DNA from: Candidatus Bathyarchaeota archaeon
GTDB lineage: Archaea; Asgardarchaeota; Lokiarchaeia; Sigyniarchaeales; Sigyniarchaeaceae
Direction: 5' to 3'
Assembly (NCBI GenBank): GCA_014729935.1
Contig: WJJB01000421.1
Location: 1-9,567, forward strand
DNA length: 9,567 nt
In this document: positions 1 to 6,254 of the stretch, piece by piece
How the letters are laid out: every line of letters starts with the position of its first letter
Position numbering within the stretch: the stretch's first letter is position 1
The notes under the pieces: generated by a model
Database searches by the model: none
What the model was told of the DNA's origin: nothing
What the model saw: only the letters and a program-made list of their open reading frames with translations
Position numbers and translations under genes: made by a program

Positions 1-317
1 GGCAAACGAGATCACGTTAAATGTCGTGCATTGATCTCCTGGGGGGTCAGGAATCCTAAACATGCGGGATTCATCTCGCACCTAAACCAAATGGACGTGT
101 GTTCTTTCGAAAAAATGATAAATGCACCCATGTCAATGATCACGTGTATCTTCCACCGACGTTGGCAGGAATTATGAAGGGCTGGGTGGGAGCATCACAC
201 AAGCACGACCACGAGGATTCCGCGCGACCCGCTCGTGATGGAAGTGGTTGCCACATGGTGAATGGAGGCGGATTGAACCCGCCGGTCAAAACACTGCACC
301 TCGTGACATCTCGGTGA
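1..317 (+). pseudogene. Decayed tnpB-like C-terminal tail (IS200/IS605 remnant)
   Basis: No single frame is open across this stretch. Frame 1 is open from the window edge to a TGA at 175-177 and starts GKRDHVKCRAL. This faintly recalls the last RuvC motif of TnpB (RDxVxAxNI-like), but no zinc-finger CxxC pair or catalytic residue is convincing. Frame 3 is open from 60 to a TGA at 315-317 and ends in a Gly/Pro/Arg-rich tail (PARDGSGCHMVNGGG, then TLHLVTSR). That stop codon lies at the foot of the terminal hairpin, as is common when tnpB runs into its transposon right end. The simplest reading is a frameshifted 3' part of tnpB, with the frame switch somewhere in 60-174. The identification rests mostly on position next to the hairpin; residue similarity is weak. 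It could instead be plain non-coding DNA. Confidence 0.3.
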
Positions 318-354
318 AACCACGGCTTCAGGTCGTGGTAGTTCATGGATTCAA
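241..354 (+). ncRNA. Possible omega-RNA scaffold of a TnpB-type element
   Basis: Three hairpins follow one another on the plus strand: GTGG/CCAC (244-247 with 251-254, loop TTG), GGCGG/CCGCC (267-271 with 279-283, seven-base loop), and the strong terminal hairpin 315-345. In IS200/IS605 elements the 3' end of tnpB and the transposon right end are transcribed as the guide RNA, with the guide starting just beyond the end. If that applies here, the guide would begin at about 355. No active TnpB is encoded in the window, so any such RNA would be orphaned or inactive. The structure is seen; the function is inferred. Confidence 0.28.
315..354 (+). mobile_element. IS200/IS605-like transposon right end (subterminal hairpin plus TTCAA)
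   Basis: Positions 319-326 (ACCACGGC) pair with 332-339 (GGTCGTGGT region, one G-U pair) around a TTCAG loop. The stem resumes as TGAA (315-318) with TTCA (342-345) across a two-base AG bulge at 340-341. An imperfect hairpin with a small bulge, followed within about 10 nt by TCAA (351-354), is the usual right end of IS200/IS605 single-strand transposons, where the Y1 transposase recognises the hairpin and cuts beside it. No tnpA gene is present. The hairpin is certain as sequence; its assignment is by resemblance. Confidence 0.5.
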
Positions 355-378
355 CAGACAAACCACGTGAAAAATGAC

Positions 379-609
379 ATGGCAGATGAAAAAGGTGGAA
401 AGCAGATGGCTGCCTTCTTGATCAAGAAAGGAGATTACCTCTCGGGATTGGCGGTTACTCACGCGCAGTCTGCAGAGCACGAAAAAGCAAAGAAATTATA
501 CCTGCAAGCCGCGAGTTGGTACAAGAAGGCAGGTGCTGAAGAAAAAAAGAAGGGGGCAATCTCGCTAGCAAGGGAACAAGCCTCCTTGGAGCAGGAAGCG
601 GACAAGTGA
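379..609 (+). CDS. Small three-helix protein, MIT- or TPR-like
   Basis: A 76-residue Lys/Glu/Ala-rich protein from ATG 379. A GTG at 367 would add four residues, but no ribosome binding site precedes it, whereas its own GTGA could serve as the binding site for ATG 379 with an 8-nt gap. The sequence predicts three helices: one around KQMAAFLIKKGDYLSGLAVTHA, a second around AEHEKAKKLYLQAASWYKKA, and a charged third one (EEKKKGAISLAREQASLEQ). The spacing of small and aromatic residues in helices one and two recalls a single TPR or a stand-alone MIT domain, the module that binds ESCRT-III tails in Vps4/CdvC. There is no signal peptide or membrane segment, so it is probably cytosolic. It begins only 24 bp after the transposon end, with no clear TATA box of its own. 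The coding call is good because composition and helical periodicity are protein-like; the function is unknown. Confidence 0.65.
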   Translation: MADEKGGKQMAAFLIKKGDYLSGLAVTHAQSAEHEKAKKLYLQAASWYKKAGAEEKKKGAISLAREQASLEQEADK

Positions 610-617
610 CCTTCTTC

Positions 618-655
618 TCACCATGGGTCTTTCTTGATGTTTTCTTTCATTTCCA
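618..655 (+). terminator. U-rich tract after the small helical protein gene
   Basis: After the stop at 607-609 the plus strand becomes pyrimidine-rich, with TTTCTTGATGTTTTCTTTC-like T runs between about 629 and 652. Archaeal termination is often driven by such U tracts without a stable hairpin. The call rests on position and composition only. Confidence 0.35.
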
Positions 656-956
656 AGCACCTTATTCTTGCGTGGATGAAATATTCAGCCCCGCATCCAC
701 ATGGAGCCACGACAGTCATTCAGCGGGGATACATTTAGCTTGATGGCAAGATCCCATGTTTTTCCTGCGCAACATGGATGAACCAGTCGGTGGCGCGCTG
801 GAGCCTAGAATGGAAGCTCGAAAGGAATGCGCCTTGAATGAAAGCTCACATGGTTGTTTGGTGGCATTGCATGGATGCGATCTTCAACGGATTTGGAAAA
901 TCCAAGATATATTTTTATCTTTTCGATGCATGACTGCAATAACCTGAATTCCTATT

Positions 957-968
957 GAGATTATACAT
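957..968 (+). promoter_or_regulatory. Archaeal BRE/TATA promoter for the 995 gene
   Basis: GAGA followed by TTATACAT (961-968) resembles a BRE plus TATA box. Initiation about 26 nt downstream of its centre would fall near 990, giving a leader of only a few bases before ATG 995. A second AT-rich patch (GATATATTTTTATC, about 906-919) lies further upstream and is less well placed. Confidence 0.45.
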
Positions 969-994
969 AACTTCCACACGAGGTTTTCCACCAC

Positions 995-2557
995 ATGAAA
1001 ATACGACCTAGAAAGCGATTACAGCTAAACACTTATAGGGTTACATCCATCATCGGGTTACTCACGCCCGTGATGTTCCTTGGTTCAATCTTTGGTTATG
1101 CGGGATACTTGTTTCAAGAGATTCCCTCATTTGGCACGGATGAAAGCTTGAAACCTGACCCCTCACAATTCATTGATGTCAATTACACCAGACTTGCTGA
1201 AATGGCTGAATTCTACGACGAGCGGTTCGAAGCGTGGCACATCCCAATCAATTTTTGCGTGGGTGCAAAATTCACCGATCAAAACTATAACGTGTGTAGT
1301 AGTTATGCTTTTTCTGATAATGGTGCTCTCTGGACCGGTTCCGCCATGGCGGGATACGTCGGTAAATATCTTGCAGGGATCAAGGAAGGAAACGCTATAT
1401 TGAAAGAAGATGCCCTGCGTGTTATAGAGAAGTTAGTCCAAGGCATGTCGATGATGCTTGCAGTGCCGAATGGCGGGCTTGGCCCCCAGTACGGGGCAAC
1501 TGTTGCGCGGGCGTTTGCCTCCCCGGAACACCGGGCAACCATACCGGGATGCCAATATCTCTTCAACATGAATCATTTCAAATATTTCAACGGCACGGGG
1601 CCATACTCGGATTGGCGCTGGAGCGATTTCACCAGTAACGACGAATATGGCGGATTTTACATGGGACTCGGCCTTGCATACAAGTTCATCAATGGGACCT
1701 CCCCCTTGGAGGAATCAATCCGATCAACCCTTGCCGTCATGATTGACCAAGTCTGCGCGGGAATGCTTCGTTCCAATTTTCTTGGGATAACAGGTCACGG
1801 TGGACCATCTGGGGTTGACCAGAAAATGCTGGGGTTTCAAGGAGCAACATGGACACTCCTTGTCCTGAAAATGGGTGCTCTTGCGCATCCTGAAAAATAC
1901 AGCAGGCTGTATTACCACTTTGTTGCCGAGGAATTGCATGCATATTTCAACCGGGAATCGGGTCCCCAGGAGATTCTTTCCAATTACTTTGCTTATAATT
2001 TCGGCATGGACGTGGTCTTCGCCTTGTTAATGCTAGAAGAGGATCCCACTCTCTTGAACTTGTACTTGGAAAATTTTCATGAAACAATTTGGTCAAACGT
2101 GCGATATCACCGTAATCCGTACTTTAATTCGATGTATCTTGCCGCTAACAGGTTTGAACCAGGTGATTCCTTGGATTACGAGTTAGATGTTGAAGACCAG
2201 CTCATGGAATTCGATATTAACCATTTTCCCGATGTTTATCAAGGTGTTGAACCCGTTCCCGGTAATTACGAGCTCGTGAATTTATCACGGTGGGAGAATT
2301 TTTTCCAGAATAGTGCAATTGGAGTGATGATCAGCCCACTATTCCTGGAATTCTCCTTGGACAAGGACGTGTACAACAAGCCACTCACCGTGAAAATGAG
2401 AAAAACATCAATTTTCATGTGGGATGGGAATCCATTCCATCCATCTTCAAACAAGATCGATCTCCTGAAGGAGGAACCTGGCGTGTCGTTCACCGCACCT
2501 TACTGGATCTCGCGTGGGTTCTGCGGATTTATCGAGACGACAGGGGGAAGAACCTGA
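995..2557 (+). CDS. Membrane-anchored extracytoplasmic protein resembling six-hairpin glycosidases
   Basis: 520 residues. A basic N-terminus (KIRPRKR) and one hydrophobic helix at about 17-40 act as a signal anchor, placing residues 45-520 outside the cell. The body is helical with aromatic/Asn/Gly-rich motifs typical of (alpha/alpha)6 toroid proteins: SDNGALWTG (107-115) followed by a helix (AMAGYVGKYLAGIKEGN), SNDEYGGFYMGLGLAYKF (214-231), HRNPYFNSMYLA (372-383), SIFMWDGNPF (472-481) and APYWISRGFCGFI (501-513). In that fold such Asp/Glu and aromatic residues line the sugar cleft; here Asp108, Asp216 and Glu217 are candidates, not proven. Four N-glycosylation sequons (N63, N199, N233, N429) fit an exposed protein. 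Five cysteines (88, 101, 186, 254, 510) might form disulfides. The start is supported by the TATA box at 961-968 and a weak GAGG upstream. The stop overlaps the next start as TGATG, so the two proteins are probably made together. The exact family and substrate are not recognised. Confidence 0.85.
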   Translation: MKIRPRKRLQLNTYRVTSIIGLLTPVMFLGSIFGYAGYLFQEIPSFGTDESLKPDPSQFIDVNYTRLAEMAEFYDERFEAWHIPINFCVGAKFTDQNYNVCSSYAFSDNGALWTGSAMAGYVGKYLAGIKEGNAILKEDALRVIEKLVQGMSMMLAVPNGGLGPQYGATVARAFASPEHRATIPGCQYLFNMNHFKYFNGTGPYSDWRWSDFTSNDEYGGFYMGLGLAYKFINGTSPLEESIRSTLAVMIDQVCAGMLRSNFLGITGHGGPSGVDQKMLGFQGATWTLLVLKMGALAHPEKYSRLYYHFVAEELHAYFNRESGPQEILSNYFAYNFGMDVVFALLMLEEDPTLLNLYLENFHETIWSNVRYHRNPYFNSMYLAANRFEPGDSLDYELDVEDQLMEFDINHFPDVYQGVEPVPGNYELVNLSRWENFFQNSAIGVMISPLFLEFSLDKDVYNKPLTVKMRKTSIFMWDGNPFHPSSNKIDLLKEEPGVSFTAPYWISRGFCGFIETTGGRT

Positions 2558-4203
2558 TGGATGAGAGCAAAGCGTTCCTGGTGAAACGCCTGTTGCATCT
2601 TGGCGTGGGTTCCGTGTTTGTGGTGGCTTCGGTTTGGTTGATCATTTCGGGATTCATCATAGAGGGTTTTGCGATTGAATACCAGATCGAAGGGGACACA
2701 TTTTCGTTTAATTTTACCATCGTGTTGGACGTGGTTTTGCTCGTGGTGGGCTTGGTGAATCTTTCCATGGCCTTGCGGCTTGCGAAATTACCCCGGAACA
2801 CGATCGTTAATTTTCCGCTCACCCGGCTGCTTGCGGGAACCTTCTTGGTCCTTCTCTCGCTTACAAGTGCATGGTATTTTGGCGTATCCACGGGACATGG
2901 CAATCCACTCGGCACGTGGCTTTTTCTTGGTGGTTTGAGCCTTTTTTTCCCCACTGCCTTGGTACCCATGATCGTTGGCTTCACCTTGTGCGTGTATTGC
3001 ATGTTTTGCTTCTCCAAGATACACTTCGAGAGAATATCCAGTGATCCCGACTTGCTTACTATTGTCGATATCAGGACCCCAAGGGGAAAGGTGGCAGAGA
3101 TTAAGGTGGATGAGATTGAATCGATCTCCCTGACCAATGCGAGCACTGGTCCAAAGTACCTGTGGATCTTGGTTTTCATCATCCCGATTGTTTACCTGTA
3201 CATTGATGGATTCTCATTTCTATTGAATCCATCATCGTTCGGGAACGCCTTCGGAACTGGCATCGCGTACGTCATCAGCGCATCGGTACAACTCGGGTGT
3301 CTCTTGCTCTTGCTCCTCGATTCCCACCACATTTTAAAAATACTGGCGGGTGATAGGATTTATGAGCAACAATTCACGCCGGCAAACATCAAGTCTTGGA
3401 GGCGTGCCAACATCGGTTTCATGCTCCAACCACGATCCAGCCGTGATGAAGGCTCCATCAAGAAACAAACCAGCTCCACGCTCCCTGAACCCCCGGTAAC
3501 GCGCCAACCCACAGATTATAAACGGGTTACCATTGGGATCCTTTTCATTGTACTTGGAATGCTTTCAAGAATATTCCACGCGTGGGCAGGTGAGATGCTA
3601 CGATTCATGCTTTTCATCGCAGGTATCATCCTAATCGTTGAGGGCATCAAGATGGATCTCAGGGGATTTGGAAGGCAGATAGATTCCACCCATGTTCCCG
3701 AGGGCATGATATATTCAATGAGAAAGGGCGTGTACAAGTCGGAGCTCATGATTCCACATACCATTGAACCAGCATCAATTCAGCAGCTTGTACAACCAAG
3801 GAAGCTCGCTCTCGTCGATCATGTGGTGATTACGGGGCTAGCGTTCTTTCTTGGATTTCAGCTATATCCCGTGATCGTGTTGCTCGGTCCAGAAACGGGG
3901 ATAGGTGCATCTCTTGCTACGTGGAACATCTTGGCAATTTTTGGCATTGGTGCACTGCTCTTCTTGATTCATGTCGACCCGCGTTCGGTATTGAAATTCA
4001 AGCATGGGGACAGGAATGATCAGATTGTTCACGCAAGGAGATCTCGGAGGCAATACAATCCCATCTGGCTATTTAGGAATTTCCTTGCAAAATACAAGAT
4101 CGCGTTCAATCAACACGGGAAATCAGTTATTGCCCGTATTCTTGAATATTGGGTTTCAGTCGTGCTTGGGATGGTTGCCAGTGCTATCGTTTACCTTGGG
4201 TGA
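2557..4203 (+). CDS. Multi-pass membrane protein of unknown function with internal duplication
   Basis: 548 residues from ATG 2557, which overlaps the previous stop. An upstream in-frame ATG at 2419 is rejected because it would run 139 bp into the preceding gene and add a hydrophilic segment unlike the rest. The purine-rich AGGGGGAAG at 2541-2550 is a suitable ribosome binding site. I count about eleven hydrophobic segments: 15-38, 52-74, 88-110, two within 118-152, 200-223, 232-256, 322-341, 345-364, 420-443, 447-471 and 526-547. Hydrophilic stretches lie at 153-198, 257-321, 365-418 and 472-525. Two units look related: soluble segment, two membrane helices, then a short basic strand with LKxxxGDR (LKILAGDR at 260-267; LKFKHGDR at 479-486). 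The segment at 153-198 looks like a small beta domain, possibly PH-like. No transporter or enzyme signature is visible. Coupling to the glycosidase-like gene suggests an envelope partner or anchor, but this is inference. Confidence 0.85.
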   Translation: MDESKAFLVKRLLHLGVGSVFVVASVWLIISGFIIEGFAIEYQIEGDTFSFNFTIVLDVVLLVVGLVNLSMALRLAKLPRNTIVNFPLTRLLAGTFLVLLSLTSAWYFGVSTGHGNPLGTWLFLGGLSLFFPTALVPMIVGFTLCVYCMFCFSKIHFERISSDPDLLTIVDIRTPRGKVAEIKVDEIESISLTNASTGPKYLWILVFIIPIVYLYIDGFSFLLNPSSFGNAFGTGIAYVISASVQLGCLLLLLLDSHHILKILAGDRIYEQQFTPANIKSWRRANIGFMLQPRSSRDEGSIKKQTSSTLPEPPVTRQPTDYKRVTIGILFIVLGMLSRIFHAWAGEMLRFMLFIAGIILIVEGIKMDLRGFGRQIDSTHVPEGMIYSMRKGVYKSELMIPHTIEPASIQQLVQPRKLALVDHVVITGLAFFLGFQLYPVIVLLGPETGIGASLATWNILAIFGIGALLFLIHVDPRSVLKFKHGDRNDQIVHARRSRRQYNPIWLFRNFLAKYKIAFNQHGKSVIARILEYWVSVVLGMVASAIVYLG

Positions 4204-4240
4204 TGAGAATGTGCATCAATCTCCTTCTTTTCTTTTCTTG
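4204..4240 (+). terminator. U-rich tract at a convergent gene junction
   Basis: Only 12 bp separate this plus-strand gene from the end of the minus-strand gene facing it. On the plus strand CTCCTTCTTTTCTTTTCTTGG begins at about 4220, giving a U-rich transcript that could end transcription from the left. It overlaps the codons for the Lys-rich C-terminus (SKKRKEGD) of the opposing gene, so both functions share the same bases. Confidence 0.4.
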
Positions 4241-5034
4241 GAGGGGAAAACGTAGCCGAGATACGTCACGATGGAGGTTGCCATGATAAGAATTGGCGTG
4301 ATTATATCCAAAACCGTTGAAATAGATTCAGCGAGGCTTTTCAAGCCAACTGATACCAAGATGGCTATATAAAGTACGCCAGATGAGCCGATCATGCGCA
4401 ACCCGATTCTGGTAACCTGATCTCCTGCTTTTTTTGCCAGCTTGTTAGTGGCAGCCAAAAGCCAAATGGCAAGGGTGATGATGAGTACTCCCATTAATCC
4501 AAAGCCGATATTCATGATCACCTCCAATGAGGGATATGCCGGCATGAACGGGGAAACCATCAAGAATCCAGTAAGCACCACGATGATGCTGGAAAAGATC
4601 AAGTGGGTATGCTTGTGCTTCTTGAAGGAAAAACCACCGGTGAAGATATCTTGCACGAATAAAAGAAAGAAGATGAGAGACCACCCTACTAAAATGAAGA
4701 TGAGATTTTCATTGGCTTGCCCGAAAATCTCGTGGAATCCCGTGAAATTACCAAACGTCTCCAATAGATTTTGGGTGATGACCAATGCATTGAATGAAGC
4801 GAGAAGAAGCGCTGAATCCTTGCCATGTTTCTTGAATCTCGAGAAAAGCCGGATGAAAACGATAGTCTCGATGGCAATGGCAATGGAAAGGAACGTTACA
4901 TTGGGAATAACATTTTCAGATAGTTTCCACTTGAAACCCACATCAAATTCCAAGGCTCCCGCGCAAATGAGCAACCACGCTGGGATTGCTATTCCATATA
5001 CAAGGTTAATGATCTTGAAATAGGCTCGCTTCAT
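4216..5034 (-). CDS. Eight-helix integral membrane protein, function unknown
   Basis: 272 residues from ATG 5034. A TTG at 5055 in the same frame would add seven residues, but the promoter spacing favours the ATG. Eight hydrophobic helices lie at about 9-29, 43-63, 75-96, 108-130, 143-163, 170-194, 208-229 and 240-262. Basic loops (RLFSRFKKHGK at 62-72, KKHKHTH after 138, NKLAKKAGDQVTR at 197-209) and a Lys-rich tail (SKKRKE) suggest both termini face the cytoplasm. There is no attached kinase, receiver or enzyme domain. The layout resembles the membrane sensor halves of archaeal histidine kinases, and the protein could be a stand-alone sensor or scaffold; this is only a topological likeness. 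It sits 182 bp after the HEAT-repeat gene on the same strand and faces the polytopic membrane gene across a 12-bp gap. Confidence 0.8.
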   Translation of the reverse strand: MKRAYFKIINLVYGIAIPAWLLICAGALEFDVGFKWKLSENVIPNVTFLSIAIAIETIVFIRLFSRFKKHGKDSALLLASFNALVITQNLLETFGNFTGFHEIFGQANENLIFILVGWSLIFFLLFVQDIFTGGFSFKKHKHTHLIFSSIIVVLTGFLMVSPFMPAYPSLEVIMNIGFGLMGVLIITLAIWLLAATNKLAKKAGDQVTRIGLRMIGSSGVLYIAILVSVGLKSLAESISTVLDIITPILIMATSIVTYLGYVFPSKKRKEGD

Positions 5035-5058
5035 GGCGGGATAGGATGGTACCAACGG

Positions 5059-5072
5059 AATTTAACACTTTC
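5059..5072 (-). promoter_or_regulatory. BRE/TATA-like promoter, leaderless, for the eight-helix gene
   Basis: Read on the minus strand, GAAAGT (5072-5067) is followed by GTTAAATT (5066-5059). Initiation about 26 nt downstream falls at about 5036-5037, almost exactly at ATG 5034. This gives a leaderless mRNA and supports ATG 5034 over the upstream TTG. The gene is therefore probably transcribed separately from the HEAT gene. Confidence 0.4.
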
Positions 5073-5216
5073 TACGGGATTTGAAGGTGATGATCAAGCC
5101 AAGCAAGCAATTTCGCAGGAAGGAGTTGCTGTAATAACACACCAGTTGGAGCATTCAGCGTTCATCCGAAGACCCACGAGGTAACCACGTCCATTAGTTT
5201 AGTTAGGGTGGCTAGT

Positions 5217-6182
5217 TTACTTTTTGACTATTTCGTGATCTTGGTCAAGGGTGCCGAGATATTCCCTCAGCGTGTTTTCCTGTTCCTTGGAAAGATCGAG
5301 GAGCTCGCAGATTCCACGGGTGATATCGGTAAATGTTACATGTTCATCCTCTAATGCATCTATTGCTCGTGCTTCGTTCCTGGTACCTTTTGCCTCACCC
5401 TGGATTTGCCTCTTTGCAAGCTGGTTATTCAAATATTCCCTGCGTTTTTGCCCGAATTTCGTGAGTTTGCCATCCTTGATTGAGCCCCATCCCAAGTTGT
5501 AGACGAGGGCATCAGCGGATACCTTCTGTAATAGTGGATCATCAGATTCCAAGTTATCGATGAGTGGTTCAACCGCCTTGGGACTTTTTATCTTATTGAA
5601 CGCGATGATGGCGGGAAACCGCACTTGGGTTACATCATCCTTCATGCCTTCAACAAGCGCGTCGATAACACTATCGAAATCTCCAAAGGCGGTGAGTGCC
5701 GGTATGACTGAAAGCCTGTATTCCGGGTCATCGGATGTCGCCGTGCCAACCAATGCATCAACCGCTCTCGCATCTCCTATCCGGCTTAATGCATTCGCTG
5801 CATTTTCACGGACGGTGAATTCCTTGTCCTGCAATAAGACGACGAGATTCATCACGGCTCTCTTGTCTCCAATCTGCCCCAGGGCATACGCGGTGCCTTC
5901 TCTCACCAACGGGTTCCCATCAAGGAGGAAGGGAAGAATGTGGGGTACCGCATTTTTAGAACCGAGATCTCCAAGGATCGAGATGATTTTCTGCCGGATG
6001 TCCCAATCATCGGGATTTGGCAGTTCCTCCAAGAGCGACGTGAGGATTTTCACGGTTTTCTTGTCCATCAGCTCGTGAATCTCGTCAAGTGTTTCCATTA
6101 TTGTCTTTTTCTTGTTACTGGTAAGACGTTTTTCAAGTCGCTTCAAGTCCTTCTTGGAGAGCTTCTCCTTTTCCACTTTCAC
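5217..6182 (-). CDS. HEAT-repeat (PBS-lyase-type) protein with a helical C-terminal region
   Basis: 321 residues from GTG 6182; no in-frame ATG lies nearby, and a second GTG at 6176 is an alternative. A Lys-rich N-terminus (1-30) precedes about five HEAT-like repeats: 61-76 (IRQKIISILGDLGSKNA), 92-108, 123-140 (TVRENAANALSRIGDARA), 155-170 and 186-203, then 217-230. The core pattern VRxxAAxALxxIGDxRAVxxL is the short HEAT type first named from phycocyanobilin lyases, where it forms a curved scaffold for protein binding. A basic linker (TKFGQKRREYLNNQLAKRQ) leads to a separate C-terminal helical segment (280-315) not made of repeats. No catalytic motif is seen, so the likely role is a cytosolic adaptor. 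It follows the transporter ATPase by 72 bp on the same strand and might share its transcript. A TATA-like AATTGATA on the minus strand near 6230-6237 could alternatively give it its own start. Confidence 0.85.
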   Translation of the reverse strand: MKVEKEKLSKKDLKRLEKRLTSNKKKTIMETLDEIHELMDKKTVKILTSLLEELPNPDDWDIRQKIISILGDLGSKNAVPHILPFLLDGNPLVREGTAYALGQIGDKRAVMNLVVLLQDKEFTVRENAANALSRIGDARAVDALVGTATSDDPEYRLSVIPALTAFGDFDSVIDALVEGMKDDVTQVRFPAIIAFNKIKSPKAVEPLIDNLESDDPLLQKVSADALVYNLGWGSIKDGKLTKFGQKRREYLNNQLAKRQIQGEAKGTRNEARAIDALEDEHVTFTDITRGICELLDLSKEQENTLREYLGTLDQDHEIVKK

Positions 6183-6254
6183 AGTTTCAACACCCGGAAC
6201 TAACCATGGAGGTAAATGAACATGGGCATATCAATTTGACTTGTGAAGATGTTA

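Larger units (their letters stand above)
610..994. other. Non-coding interval with overlapping inverted repeats
   Basis: No reading frame here looks like a real protein; a 63-codon frame at 756-947 has an unconvincing composition and no ribosome binding site. Two inverted repeats share a base: GTGGATG (672-678) with CATCCAC (694-700), and CCCCGC (689-694) with GCGGGG (723-728). They could form mutually exclusive hairpins. ATTCAGC occurs twice as a direct repeat (683-689 and 718-724), each copy at the start of one arm of the second repeat. The right edge holds the promoter of the next gene. Otherwise I see nothing definable. Confidence 0.5.

Noticed and set aside
267..283. Minus-strand T-arm-like sequence GGCGGGTTCAATCCGCC suggesting a tRNA
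   Set aside because: The perfect stem leaves a GTTCAAT loop, one base out of the canonical TTCRANN register, and no acceptor, D or anticodon arm can be placed around it.
756..947. 63-codon plus-strand frame in the non-coding interval
   Set aside because: No ribosome binding site or promoter, mixed composition with many Cys/Met/His and no domain-like pattern.
2419..2556. Upstream in-frame ATG as the start of the polytopic membrane protein
   Set aside because: It would overlap the preceding gene by 139 bp; the TGATG junction at 2555-2559 with a purine-rich site gives a better start.
2529..3182. 217-codon minus-strand open frame
   Set aside because: It is antisense to membrane helices of the plus-strand gene, and its Thr/Lys/Ser-rich content is a typical shadow of hydrophobic codons.
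4442..5023. 193-codon plus-strand open frame
   Set aside because: It is antisense to the eight-helix membrane protein, with Met/Lys/Ser-rich shadow composition and no start signal.
5087..5093. GTGATGA resembling the C box of an archaeal C/D guide RNA
   Set aside because: No CTGA D box lies within a suitable distance downstream.
5560..6078. 172-codon plus-strand open frame
   Set aside because: It is the antisense shadow of the HEAT-repeat gene, whose repeat pattern is unmistakable.
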